From: Raineyella sp. W15-4
GTDB lineage: Bacteria > Actinomycetota > Actinomycetes > Propionibacteriales > Propionibacteriaceae
Assembly: GCF_033170155.1 (NCBI RefSeq)
Contig: NZ_CP137079.1
Span: 1,612,001-1,676,000 of the forward strand
DNA: 64,000 nucleotides
Direction of reading: 5' to 3'
Made by a program: the position numbers and the translations under genes. Shown here one piece after another: positions 47,082 through 53,624 of the stretch. The notes under the pieces are model-generated. The model searched no databases, was not told the origin of the DNA, and worked only from the letters and a program-made list of their open reading frames with translations. Numbering within the stretch: position 1 is the first letter of the stretch; each line of letters begins with the position of its first letter.

Positions 47082-48127
47082 CAGACATCCCCAGCCTGCT
47101 GGCCGCCGCCGCCCGAGAGCAGGGGAACGCCCTCCCCGTGTGGTTCATGCGTCAGGCCGGGCGGTCCCTGCCGGAGTACCGGGCCGTCCGTGAGGGCATC
47201 CCGATGCTGGAGTCCTGCCGGCGTCCCGAGCTGGTGACCGAGATCACCCTGCAGCCCGTCCGGCGTCACGATGTGGACGCCGCGATCTTCTTCTCCGACA
47301 TCATGGTGCCGCTGGCCGCCGCCGGGGTGGAGCTGGAGATCAGGGCGGGGGTGGGCCCGGTGATCGCCGAGCCGATCCGCACAGCGCAACAGATCCGCGC
47401 GCTGCCGGACCTGGATCCGGGGTCGATCCCCGACATCGCCGAGGCGATCCGGGCGATCCGCGCCGAACTCCCGCCGCACAAGGCGCTGATCGGCTTCGCC
47501 GGGGCGCCGTTCACCCTCGCCTCCTATCTGATCGAGGGCGGGCCCAGCAAGGACTATGCGCGGACCAAGGGCCTGATGGCCGCCGAACCGATGCTGTGGG
47601 ACGAGCTGTGCGCCAAGCTGGCCCGGATCTCGGCCACCTTCCTGCGGGTGCAGATCGACGCCGGTGCCCAGGCCGTCCAGTTGTTCGACTCTTGGGTCGG
47701 CAGCCTGGCACCGTACGACTATGCGACGCGGGTGGAGCCGCATTCGGCCCAGGTGCTGTCCCGGGTGGCGGATGTGCCACGGATCCACTTCGGGGTCGGC
47801 ACCGGGGAGCTGCTGCGGCTGATGGGTGCCGCCGGGGCCGATGTCGTGGGCGTCGACTGGCGGGTGCCGCTCGACGAGGCGACCCGGCGGATCGGCCCGG
47901 GCCGCGCCGTCCAGGGCAACCTCGACCCGGCCCTGCTGGCGGCGCCGTGGGAGGTCATCGCCGAGCGGACCCGCGACGTCATCCGGGCCGGCGCCGAGGC
48001 GCCCGGCCATATCTTCAACCTCGGCCACGGGGTGCCGGCCGGCACCGACCCCGACGTGCTGACCCGTCTGGTGGCCTTCGTGCACCAGGAGGGCCCGGCC
48101 CTGCGGGCCGAGGCCCTGGCCCGCTGA
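47078..48127 (+). CDS. hemE: uroporphyrinogen decarboxylase
   Basis: Converts uroporphyrinogen III to coproporphyrinogen III. The 349-residue protein has the signature [15 protein letters not shown] (with catalytic Arg), [11 protein letters not shown] (Asp), [16 protein letters not shown], the [12 protein letters not shown] segment and [14 protein letters not shown]. The frame is open far upstream, but the GTG at 47078 matches the family start and has the leaderless block. chdC follows 28 bases later, so the two heme steps that flank ferrochelatase are co-transcribed. Confidence 0.93.
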   Translation: MTDIPSLLAAAAREQGNALPVWFMRQAGRSLPEYRAVREGIPMLESCRRPELVTEITLQPVRRHDVDAAIFFSDIMVPLAAAGVELEIRAGVGPVIAEPIRTAQQIRALPDLDPGSIPDIAEAIRAIRAELPPHKALIGFAGAPFTLASYLIEGGPSKDYARTKGLMAAEPMLWDELCAKLARISATFLRVQIDAGAQAVQLFDSWVGSLAPYDYATRVEPHSAQVLSRVADVPRIHFGVGTGELLRLMGAAGADVVGVDWRVPLDEATRRIGPGRAVQGNLDPALLAAPWEVIAERTRDVIRAGAEAPGHIFNLGHGVPAGTDPDVLTRLVAFVHQEGPALRAEALAR

Positions 48128-48155
48128 ACCCGTCCATCTCCAGAGAGGCACCGCC

Positions 48156-48848
48156 GTGAAGAAGGCGCGCGAGATCAACGACACCATCCGTTACACCATG
48201 TGGTCCGTGTTCCGGCGGACCGACCCCGGCATCGGGGTCGCCGCGGCCCAGGAGGCGCTGACCGCGCTGGCCGGGTACGAGAGCGAGGATGCCGACCTGG
48301 TGATCCGGGGCTGGTACGACGTATCGGGTTTCCGGGCGGACGCCGATGTGATGGTGTGGTGGCACGCCCCCCGGATCGAGACCCTGCAGGCCGCGTACAA
48401 CACGCTGCGGGCCTCGCGGCTGGGTCGTACGCTCGAGCCGGTTTGGTCGCAGGTGGCGCTGCACCGCCCCGCCGAGTTCAACAAGGGCCACGTCCCGGCC
48501 TTCATGGCCGAGGAGGAGGCCCATCCATACCTTGTCGTGTACCCGTTCGTCCGTTCACTGGAGTGGTACCTGCTGCCCGACGAGGAGCGGCGGCGGCTGC
48601 TGGCCGAGCACGGCATGATGGCCCGCGACTACCCCGACGTCCGGGCGAATACCGTCTCGTCGTTCGCGCTGGGCGATTACGAGTGGATCCTGGCCTTCGA
48701 GGCTGATGAACTGCACCGGATCGTCGACCTGATGCGTCACCTGCGCGGCGCCGAGGCCCGTCGGCACACCCGTCTGGAGATCCCGTTCTACACCGGGCGC
48801 CGCTACGAGCTGTCCGAACTCGTCGACCGCTGGGACCCGGCCCTCTGA
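48156..48848 (+). CDS. chdC: coproheme decarboxylase (ChdC/HemQ)
   Basis: Final step of the coproporphyrin-dependent pathway: oxidative decarboxylation of coproheme to heme b. A 230-residue chlorite-dismutase-fold protein with [45 protein letters not shown] (containing the tyrosine used as radical), [32 protein letters not shown] (core [16 protein letters not shown]) and the final [18 protein letters not shown] start with AGAGAGG upstream. Together with hemE and the ferrochelatase at 9.7 kb it shows which heme route is used. Confidence 0.93.
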   Translation: MKKAREINDTIRYTMWSVFRRTDPGIGVAAAQEALTALAGYESEDADLVIRGWYDVSGFRADADVMVWWHAPRIETLQAAYNTLRASRLGRTLEPVWSQVALHRPAEFNKGHVPAFMAEEEAHPYLVVYPFVRSLEWYLLPDEERRRLLAEHGMMARDYPDVRANTVSSFALGDYEWILAFEADELHRIVDLMRHLRGAEARRHTRLEIPFYTGRRYELSELVDRWDPAL

Positions 48849-48875
48849 ACGAACCGGGGCGGCGGGGTGGTCGTC

Positions 48876-48891
48876 CGTCGGATGGCCGACG
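48876..48891. terminator. small hairpin between convergent chdC and msrB
   Basis: CGTCGG-ATGG-CCGACG forms a 6-bp stem in the 44-base gap between the two stop codons; possible bidirectional terminator. Confidence 0.4.
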
Positions 48892-48892
48892 A

Positions 48893-49339
48893 CTACCCGT
48901 CCGACCTCTGCTCCGCCTCTTCGAACGTCAGCGAGATGCTGTTGATGCAGTAGCGCAGGTCGGTGGGCGTGTCGAATCCCTCGCCCTCGAAGACGTGGCC
49001 CAGATGCGAGCCGCAGCGCGCGCAGCGCACCTCGGTGCGTCGCATGCCCAGGCTGTCGTCGACGAGGTGAACGACCCGGTCCTCGGCCAGTGGTGACCAG
49101 AACGCCGGCCAGCCGCAGTGGGCGTCAAATTTCTCCGTGCTGCGGAACAGCTCGGCGCCACAGGCGCGGCAGCGATACACCCCGGCAGTGGTCGTCGTCT
49201 CGTACTCGCCGGTGAACGGCCGCTCGGTGCCGGCCTGGCGCAGCACGTGGTACTCGGACGGGGTGAGCCGGGCGCGCCACTCCTGGTCCGACAGCTTCAG
49301 GGTCGGTTCCTGGGGTGCCTGGTGGGGGGTGGGTTTCAT
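48893..49339 (-). CDS. msrB: peptide-methionine (R)-S-oxide reductase
   Basis: Repairs methionine-R-sulfoxide in proteins. The 148-residue enzyme has the two zinc Cys pairs (YRCRACG and VRCARCGSHLGHVF), HCGWPAFW, and the catalytic Cys in LRYCINSISL. The ATG at 49339 is chosen over one 24 bases upstream because TACACT lies exactly 7 bases before it. It is tail-to-tail with chdC. Confidence 0.93.
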   Translation of the reverse strand: MKPTPHQAPQEPTLKLSDQEWRARLTPSEYHVLRQAGTERPFTGEYETTTTAGVYRCRACGAELFRSTEKFDAHCGWPAFWSPLAEDRVVHLVDDSLGMRRTEVRCARCGSHLGHVFEGEGFDTPTDLRYCINSISLTFEEAEQRSDG

Positions 49340-49346
49340 GTCCGCC

Positions 49347-49352
49347 AGTGTA
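49347..49352 (-). promoter_or_regulatory. -10 hexamer TACACT of msrB
   Basis: TACACT on the minus strand, 7 bases before the msrB ATG; leaderless. Confidence 0.5.
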
Positions 49353-49387
49353 ATCCGGGTCACCTATTGCTCGGTCACCCACGAGGT

Positions 49388-49421
49388 CGGCGTACGTCGG
49401 ACCCGTTGTCGACGTACGCCG
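49388..49421. terminator. hairpin after the CbiX-type chelatase gene
   Basis: A perfect 11-bp stem CGGCGTACGTC/GACGTACGCCG with a 12-base loop, 80 bases downstream of the chelatase stop and just upstream of msrB. Confidence 0.6.
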
Positions 49422-49503
49422 GACCCCGGTGGTGTGCGGGTCAGGCGCTGGTGGTGCAGAGCCCGGTCGCTGGTGGTGTACAGCCCCGACGGTGACCTGC
49501 GGC

Positions 49504-50319
49504 TCAGGCGCCGATGGCGTGCAGTTCGGGGGCCAGGTCGAGGTCTTCCTCGGCCTCTGCCGGCGGCACCAGGCTGCCGAAGTCGATCAGGTCCATTGCG
49601 CCGACCACGTACCGGTGCATGGCCAGCTCGGCAACCTCCGGGCCGGCCGTCATCGGACGACTGACCGCGATTGCGCCGGCAGTCAGCGCGGCCTCCGCCT
49701 GGTGTGCCCACAGGTCCGAGGTGCTGAGGAACCACGACCCCACAGCCACGTGCCGGCGTCCCTGGTTCCACAGGGTCTGGACGGCCTCCTCGACCGAGGG
49801 GCCGGTCTCGTCGACATACGCGGTCACACAGGCCAGCTTGTGGTGCATCCCCCACTGTCGGGTCCGGCGCGCCAGCAACGCGCGGCTGCGCACGTCCTGA
49901 GTACCTGCCGTGGAGAGCACCAGACCGTCCAGTTCGGTCACGTGGTGGTCGCTGAGGGCCTGGCGCAGCGTACGGTCCAGCATGGTGAGCAGGATCGGCT
50001 CGGGGCCGATCGGCCGGGACAGCAGCACCCGCAGATCGGGACAGGCGGCCGCGACCCGGGTGATCGCGTCGCCGGCGACGGCACTGGCGCGGTAGGCGCA
50101 GCCGACCTCGAGTGGAACGAAGACGATCTCCTCGGTGCCGAGGCGGGCCAGCTTGCCGGCCACCTGGACCGGTGAGGGGCCCGATCCGCCGAGATAGGCC
50201 GCCCGTACGACCAGTTCGGGGCACCTGGCCATGAGTTCGTTCCGCATCGCATGGGTGATCTCGGCGATCTGCGGATCGCTGTGGCCATGGGCGAGCAGGA
50301 CGAGGGCCGGGGCCGTCAT
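49504..50319 (-). CDS. CbiX/SirB-type sirohydrochlorin chelatase, double domain
   Basis: A 271-residue protein with two CbiX-type halves. The first opens LVLLAHGHSDPQ (metal-site His) and contains VFVPLEVGCAYRASAVAGD; the second has LDGLVLSTAGTQDVRSRALLARRTRQW and VAVGSWFLSTSDLW. Such proteins insert Fe2+ (or Co2+) into sirohydrochlorin, giving siroheme for assimilatory sulfite reductase, which would suit an organism living on organosulfur-derived sulfite, or feed cobalamin synthesis. The start ATG has GGGGAAAGGAACC upstream. A 330-base noncoding leader region lies before it. Confidence 0.8.
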   Translation of the reverse strand: MTAPALVLLAHGHSDPQIAEITHAMRNELMARCPELVVRAAYLGGSGPSPVQVAGKLARLGTEEIVFVPLEVGCAYRASAVAGDAITRVAAACPDLRVLLSRPIGPEPILLTMLDRTLRQALSDHHVTELDGLVLSTAGTQDVRSRALLARRTRQWGMHHKLACVTAYVDETGPSVEEAVQTLWNQGRRHVAVGSWFLSTSDLWAHQAEAALTAGAIAVSRPMTAGPEVAELAMHRYVVGAMDLIDFGSLVPPAEAEEDLDLAPELHAIGA

Positions 50320-50650
50320 TGCCGGTTCCTTTCCCCCCGAGCCTCCGGATGCACCGGACGGGTGGCCGGGGAGTATTGGTCAGGAGAGCCGTCCTGGGAC
50401 GGCGTCTCAAAAGGTGGATAGGAGAACTTTCACCCGGGAGAAATGGCTAATGCAAGTTGACGTCTCACCAGTTGGGACCTTGGTTCAAGATGTGGACGTC
50501 CTGGGTCGGTGGGCCAGACCCTGGATCATCGGCTCCGACGCGGGCACCCGGTGGCGGACCGTGCCGGGCGGGCAGCCTGTGTCGCCGCCGGGCAACGCTC
50601 TCGAGTGCGCCCCGAAAAGGGGTGTTTCACCTTGTCGGAGCGTCTTTCAT
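50320..50650. other. 331-base noncoding interval upstream of the chelatase gene
   Basis: No credible gene. It holds a strong hairpin (next entry) near the chelatase and a less GC-rich stretch at 50405-50490 that is unlike the surrounding sequence. Near the tRNA end, CCCC-GAAAA-GGGG (about 50612-50624) could terminate the tRNA-Val(CAC) transcript. I looked for a cobalamin or SAM riboswitch and could not match either. Confidence 0.5.
50384..50408 (-). promoter_or_regulatory. leader hairpin upstream of the chelatase gene
   Basis: GCCGTCC-TG-GGACGGC with flanking GAGA/TCTC (one bulged base) makes an 11-bp stem about 65 bases before the chelatase ATG. It could be an attenuator or an upstream terminator. 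No known riboswitch class is recognised. Confidence 0.45.
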
Positions 50651-50725
50651 TGGTGGGCGGTACTGGATTCGAACCAGCGACCCCTTCGGTGTGAACGAAG
50701 TGCGCTACCACTGCGCCAACCGCCC
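50651..50725 (-). tRNA. tRNA-Val(CAC)
   Basis: A 75-base cloverleaf: acceptor GGGCGGT/ACCGCCC, D-arm with GGCGCAGTGGTAGCGC, anticodon loop TTCACAC giving CAC on stem CTTCG/CGAAG, T-arm GGTTCGAATCC, discriminator A and encoded CCA. Reads valine GUG codons. Confidence 0.95.
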
Positions 50726-51078
50726 GTGCGAGAGCCAACAATAGCCACGACTCGGCGGAATCACCAAACCGCCCATGCGGGGCGGTTCGGATCTCCGCTC
50801 ACACCCGCATCGACTGTGCGTGCCGCAGAGCGGTGTCGGATGTCGCGGGGTGGTGCCGTCCTCCGAAAGTTGCACCCGTGTAACTCGCTCTGGTAGACAT
50901 CTCCTCGCCGACCGGAAACGGGAGGCATCGTCGGGAGCTCAGGCCGGCGACGGGGGCATGATCCGGCCGATGAGCGGATTTGGCCCCTCGGAGTGGGCCT
51001 GCTAGAGTTCCTGATCGCGCCTCGGTCCCGAGGCGCAGGGTGAAGAGGGTGATCCGGAGACGGATCGCTTGATTTGCT
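50726..51078. other. 353-base noncoding interval holding two divergent tRNA promoters
   Basis: No gene seen. Leftward promoter for tRNA-Val(CAC): TTGGTG (50767-50762), 18-base spacer, TATTGT (50743-50738), ending 12 bases from the tRNA. Rightward promoter for the Gly-Cys-Val trio: TTGGCC (50980-50985), 17-base spacer, TAGAGT (51003-51008). An AACCGCCC/GGGCGGTT hairpin lies near 50767-50786. TTGCAC-N18-TAGACA around 50873-50902 is a further promoter-like pair with no gene assigned. Confidence 0.55.
50980..51008 (+). promoter_or_regulatory. promoter of tRNA trio 1
   Basis: TTGGCC-N17-TAGAGT, 70 bases before tRNA-Gly. The -10 is identical to that of trio 2. Confidence 0.6.
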
Positions 51079-51151
51079 GCGGACGTGGCTCAGCTGGTAG
51101 AGCATCACCTTGCCAAGGTGAGGGTCGCGGGTTCGAATCCCGTCGTCCGCT
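51079..51151 (+). tRNA. tRNA-Gly(GCC), copy 1
   Basis: 73 bases: acceptor GCGGACG/CGTCCGC, anticodon loop TTGCCAA (GCC) on TCACC/GGTGA, T-arm GGGTTCGAATCCC, discriminator T, no encoded CCA. Identical to copy 2 at 53289. Confidence 0.96.
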
Positions 51152-51254
51152 CGGAGAGGGTCTCGCCCTTGGGAAACCCCCAGCAGGAGACGACACCTGC
51201 ATCGTGCCGGGATCACCCGGAGTGATGTGTCACCCGGGTGGGAGTCCTCCAGGT

Positions 51255-51325
51255 GGTGGAGTGGCCGAGAGGCGAGGCAACGGACTGCAAATCCGTGTAC
51301 ACGGGTTCAAATCCCGTCTCCACCT
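51255..51325 (+). tRNA. tRNA-Cys(GCA), copy 1
   Basis: 71 bases: acceptor GGTGGAG/CTCCACC, anticodon GCA in loop CTGCAAA on CGGA/TCCG, T-arm GGGTTCAAATCCC, discriminator T. The variable region GTGTACAC differs from GTGCACGC in copy 2. Confidence 0.95.
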
Positions 51326-51326
51326 C

Positions 51327-51401
51327 GGGCGGTTGGCGCAGCGGTAGCGCGCTTCCCTGACACGGAAGAGGTCGCTGGTTCGAACCCAGTACCGCCCACC
51401 A
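51327..51401 (+). tRNA. tRNA-Val(GAC), copy 1
   Basis: 75 bases including encoded CCA: acceptor GGGCGGT/ACCGCCC, anticodon loop CTGACAC (GAC) on CTTCC/GGAAG. Only one base separates it from tRNA-Cys. Identical to copy 2. Confidence 0.96.
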
Positions 51402-51405
51402 TGCG

Positions 51406-51439
51406 GTAGCAGCCCCCCGGATGTCCGGGGGGCTGCTAC
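51406..51439. terminator. bidirectional terminator between tRNA trio 1 and sppA
   Basis: A 15-bp stem GTAGCAGCCCCCCGG/CCGGGGGGCTGCTAC with a 4-base loop, between the tRNA-Val end and the sppA stop on the other strand. Nearly identical to the one after trio 2. Confidence 0.85.
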
Positions 51440-51483
51440 GTCGTCCGGGCTCCTGCGGTCTCCCGCTCCGGACGCTTACCGAC

Positions 51484-53130
51484 CTACCACCGCACCCGCA
51501 GCCCCGGGCGCAGCAGCGTCAGCACCTTCTCCTGGCCGAAGGGCTCCAGCAGCCCCTCGACGCCGCGGCCCAGCTCGGGCACGGCCGCCAGCGGCCCGCG
51601 GTGCGGACGCGGCGAGGGGCGCCACACCGGAGCCGAGGCCGGCAGCCCGGCGAGTTCCCGGGCGCGCTCGACGGCGGTCGTACGATCCCCGAAGCGGTCG
51701 ATCAGGCCGACCCGCAGCGCATCGGCACCACTCCAGATGCGTCCCTGCCCGATCGCGTCGATCTCGGCGTGGTCGCGGTGACGTCCGGCGGCCACCTCGT
51801 CGACGAACCGGGTGTAGACGTCGACGACCATGGCGTGGAGGAACGTACGCTCGGCATCGGTCAGTTCGCGCGCCGCGGAGAACATCAGTGCCCGGTCATC
51901 GCCCAGCCGGTCGATGACGATGCCGTGGCGCTGCAGCAGCTCACGCAGCACCGGCCGGGCCACGATCACCCCGATCGAACCGGTCAGCGTGAACGGGCTG
52001 GCGATGATCTCCCGCGCCCGGGCGGCCACGTAGTAGCCGCCCGAGGCGGCGACATCGTCCATGGCGGCGACCACCGGCACCTCTGCGGTGGCGATCTCGC
52101 GGCTGATCAGGTCGGAGGCCAGCGCCGACCCGCCCCCGGAGTTGACCGACAGCACGATCGCCTTCGTCGCCCGATCGGCCTTGGCTGCGCGCAGCTGGGC
52201 GACCACCGTGTCGGACCCGCACGCCGGCGGGGAGAACGGGGTCGCCGGCCGGCTCAGGCCGGTGACGATCGCGCCCTCGACCCGCACCACGGCCACCCGG
52301 TCGGCGCCGGCCGCGCGACGGATCAGCCCGCGGGAGCGGCTGGCCGCCCTGTCGATCCTGGGCAGGACGTATTCCAGGGCACCGACCCGGGCCGCGGGAT
52401 CGATCTGCACGATCTCGTCGTCGTAGGCCACCCGGTGGATCACCCCGGCGGCGGCCGCCTGCTCGGCGTTGACCAGGTCCGCACTCAGCCAGCCGGCCAC
52501 CCGGTCGGGCTGCAGTCCGCGACCCGCTGCCACCCGGGCGGCCCACTCCTCGCGGAAGGTGTCGAGATAGGCCTGCAGCTGCTCGCGCTCGGCATCATCC
52601 ATCGACTCGTCGGTGAAGGTCGAGGCGGCCGACTTGTAGCGCCCGATCCGCTCGGTCTCGAACCCGATGCCGTGTGAGCCGAGGAAGCCGCCGAGATAGC
52701 TGCGCTCGGTGGCCGGCCCGGTCAACAGCACGCCGGCCGACGGCGGGGCGGTGACCTCCTGCACCGAGCGGGTGAGCAGCAGGGTGCCGGCGCTGATGGT
52801 GGGCAGGGACGCCACCACGTGCTTGCGCGCGGCCAGCCCGGCCAGCAGGTCGGCGAGCGCGTCGAGGGTGGCGGCGCCGACGGTGAGCGTCCCGACCCGC
52901 ACCAGCACGTGGGAGATCCGGTCGGAGGCGCCCAGGCGCTCCAGCTTGGTGTGCAGGGCCTCGAACGACTCGGTGCCGGCCAGCAGGCTGCGCAGGCTCA
53001 GCGAGGTGTGTTCGGGGTAGCCGCCTCGCAGGTCCACCACGGCCCAGTCGGGGCGGGGTCGAGAGCCGGCGCGGGCGGTGTCGCTGATCGTACGGAGGAC
53101 GGACGCGAGGTGATCGGTGAGCTCGGCCAT
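51484..53130 (-). CDS. sppA: signal peptide peptidase SppA, double-domain S49 protease
   Basis: A 548-residue serine/lysine protease with two S49 domains, as in the long E. coli type. The general-base Lys is in the first half (IGRYKSAASTFTDE), and the nucleophile Ser in the second (DDVAASGGYYVAA, followed by TLTGSIGVI). SppA degrades cleaved signal peptides at the membrane. No N-terminal transmembrane helix can be seen here, unlike E. coli SppA, so it may associate with the membrane otherwise. TACGCT lies 6 bases before the ATG. The gene sits between the two copies of a tRNA trio. Confidence 0.9.
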   Translation of the reverse strand: MAELTDHLASVLRTISDTARAGSRPRPDWAVVDLRGGYPEHTSLSLRSLLAGTESFEALHTKLERLGASDRISHVLVRVGTLTVGAATLDALADLLAGLAARKHVVASLPTISAGTLLLTRSVQEVTAPPSAGVLLTGPATERSYLGGFLGSHGIGFETERIGRYKSAASTFTDESMDDAEREQLQAYLDTFREEWAARVAAGRGLQPDRVAGWLSADLVNAEQAAAAGVIHRVAYDDEIVQIDPAARVGALEYVLPRIDRAASRSRGLIRRAAGADRVAVVRVEGAIVTGLSRPATPFSPPACGSDTVVAQLRAAKADRATKAIVLSVNSGGGSALASDLISREIATAEVPVVAAMDDVAASGGYYVAARAREIIASPFTLTGSIGVIVARPVLRELLQRHGIVIDRLGDDRALMFSAARELTDAERTFLHAMVVDVYTRFVDEVAAGRHRDHAEIDAIGQGRIWSGADALRVGLIDRFGDRTTAVERARELAGLPASAPVWRPSPRPHRGPLAAVPELGRGVEGLLEPFGQEKVLTLLRPGLRVRW

Positions 53131-53136
53131 GCGTCC

Positions 53137-53142
53137 AGCGTA
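53137..53142 (-). promoter_or_regulatory. -10 hexamer TACGCT of sppA
   Basis: TACGCT on the minus strand, 6 bases before the sppA ATG; leaderless and divergent from tRNA trio 2. Confidence 0.4.
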
Positions 53143-53188
53143 CGGCCGGGTCCGGACAGCGGGTCCTCCGCTGGGGCAACGCGCCGAT

Positions 53189-53217
53189 TTGCGTGGGATC
53201 CGGGGCTCGGATAGAGT
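53189..53217 (+). promoter_or_regulatory. promoter of tRNA trio 2
   Basis: TTGCGT-N17-TAGAGT, 71 bases before tRNA-Gly, nearly the same distance as in trio 1. Confidence 0.6.
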
Positions 53218-53288
53218 TTTTCAACGCCCCACGGGATGTCTCGCGGGGTCGAGAGAGAGCAGGACGGCCCCGACAGGGGCCACAGCAT

Positions 53289-53361
53289 GCGGACGTGGCT
53301 CAGCTGGTAGAGCATCACCTTGCCAAGGTGAGGGTCGCGGGTTCGAATCCCGTCGTCCGCT
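53289..53361 (+). tRNA. tRNA-Gly(GCC), copy 2
   Basis: Identical in sequence to the copy at 51079-51151. Confidence 0.96.
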
Positions 53362-53422
53362 CGGAGCGGGTCCCGCCCCAGGGCGGGACTGTACGCCCTC
53401 CACCGGGCGAGGGTCGTCCCAT

Positions 53423-53493
53423 GGTGGAGTGGCCGAGAGGCGAGGCAACGGACTGCAAATCCGTGCACGCGGGTTCAAATCCCGTCTCCACCT
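53423..53493 (+). tRNA. tRNA-Cys(GCA), copy 2
   Basis: Same as copy 1 except in the variable region/T-stem junction (GTGCACGC against GTGTACAC). Anticodon GCA. Confidence 0.95.
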
Positions 53494-53494
53494 C

Positions 53495-53569
53495 GGGCGG
53501 TTGGCGCAGCGGTAGCGCGCTTCCCTGACACGGAAGAGGTCGCTGGTTCGAACCCAGTACCGCCCACCA
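53495..53569 (+). tRNA. tRNA-Val(GAC), copy 2
   Basis: Identical to the copy at 51327-51401, again one base after tRNA-Cys and with encoded CCA. Confidence 0.96.
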
Positions 53570-53573
53570 TGCG

Positions 53574-53607
53574 GTAGCAGCCCCCCGGACGTCCGGGGGG
53601 CTGCTAC
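53574..53607. terminator. bidirectional terminator between tRNA trio 2 and mgtA
   Basis: A perfect 34-base palindrome whose arms are GTAGCAGCCCCCCGGAC and its complement. It serves both the tRNAs and the convergent P-type ATPase gene. Confidence 0.85.
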
Positions 53608-53624
53608 AGCGTTCGGGCTCGACC

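Noticed and set aside
50320-50650. Cobalamin or SAM riboswitch before the chelatase gene
   Set aside because: No B12-box-like core or SAM-class pseudoknot could be matched by eye; only a simple hairpin is present.
49429-51409. Short open frames crossing the tRNA genes and the noncoding intervals at 50.3-51.4 kb
   Set aside because: They translate tRNA sequence (for example a GRYWIRTSDP-like peptide from tRNA-Val), a well-known annotation artefact.
51079-53569. Integrative element using the tRNA genes as attachment sites
   Set aside because: Repeats are complete tRNA genes with their own promoters and terminators; between them lies only sppA, with no integrase or phage gene.
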